From positions 1 through 5,865 of the forward strand of contig JAKLJF010000338.1 of the NCBI GenBank assembly GCA_023151335.1: a stretch of 5,865 bases of DNA, given 5' to 3'. Numbering within the stretch: position 1 is the first letter of the stretch; each line of letters begins with the position of its first letter. The translations under genes were made by a program, and so were the position numbers. The notes below the pieces were generated by a model that ran no database searches, had not been told where the DNA came from, and worked only from the letters and a program-made list of their open reading frames with translations. This DNA is from Thermoanaerobaculia bacterium. Lineage in GTDB: Bacteria > Bacteroidota > Bacteroidia > Chitinophagales > Saprospiraceae. Shown here piece by piece: positions 5,803 to 5,865 of this stretch.

Positions 5803-5865
5803 GGATCGGTAGTTCAGTCGGTTACCCCGAGGTGTCGGGGCGCCCTGTCACGGCTCCTGTTTCAA
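5803..5865 (+). tRNA. tRNA-Asp(GUC)-like sequence, cut by window edge and with a disrupted D-arm
   Basis: The 5' end is a normal tRNA start: acceptor strand GGATCGG (5803-5809), TA, D-stem GTTC (5812-5815) and D-loop AGTCGGTTA (5816-5824). Further on, CTGTCAC (5845-5851) is an anticodon loop with anticodon GTC (5847-5849) for aspartate, flanked by GCGCC and GGCTC, which pair at four of five positions. TTCAA at the window end (5861-5865) looks like the start of a T-loop. The part between is wrong for a tRNA: where the 3' D-stem (GAAT or GAAC) should be there is CCCCGAGGTGTCGGGG, and the variable region before TTCAA is too short. The 3' acceptor strand lies outside the window. It may be a disrupted or pseudo-tRNA, an assembly error near a contig end, or a highly unusual tRNA. 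Confidence 0.5.
5825..5840. repeat. GC-rich hairpin within the tRNA-Asp-like sequence
   Basis: CCCCGA and TCGGGG are perfect 6-bp complements around a GGTG loop. The element takes the place of the 3' D-stem of the tRNA-like sequence and is not part of any normal tRNA arm. It resembles the small CCCCGA/TCGGGG palindromes found between genes in some Bacteroidota; that comparison is from memory. Confidence 0.7.

Overview
The window comes from a moderately GC-rich member of the Bacteroidota, most likely a Saprospiraceae or Chitinophagales relative. Three things support this: promoter-like motifs of the Bacteroidota TAnnTTTG (-7) type upstream of several genes, A/T-rich leaders without clear Shine-Dalgarno sequences, and the gene repertoire (SusC/TonB-type receptor, small outer-membrane beta-barrel, M3 oligoendopeptidase, DUF4159 protein). 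The assignment below phylum level is inference.

Layout from left to right. A TonB-dependent outer-membrane receptor on the minus strand runs off the left edge; its signal peptide, plug domain and the start of its barrel are visible. A spacer made largely of a 9-bp tandem repeat separates it from a plus-strand RluA-family pseudouridine synthase. That gene converges, with only 9 bp between the stop codons, on a minus-strand secreted beta-barrel protein of unknown function. A 148-bp divergent promoter region leads to a plus-strand cytoplasmic M3-family zinc oligoendopeptidase. The next spacer (178 bp) is almost entirely repeats: an 8/10-bp tandem array starting directly at the peptidase stop codon, then a 62-bp near-perfect palindrome built from octamers. 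After it comes a secreted DUF4159 protein, then a well-formed Bacteroidota promoter driving a tRNA-Asp-like sequence whose D-arm is interrupted by a small GC-rich hairpin; the window ends inside it.

The genes are mostly independent functions (nutrient import, RNA modification, envelope protein, peptide breakdown, uncharacterised exported protein) and do not form an obvious operon or pathway. I see no CRISPR array, transposase, phage gene or defence system. The unusual content lies in the spacers: three unrelated short-repeat families in two intergenic regions, and the odd tRNA-Asp-like locus at the right edge.
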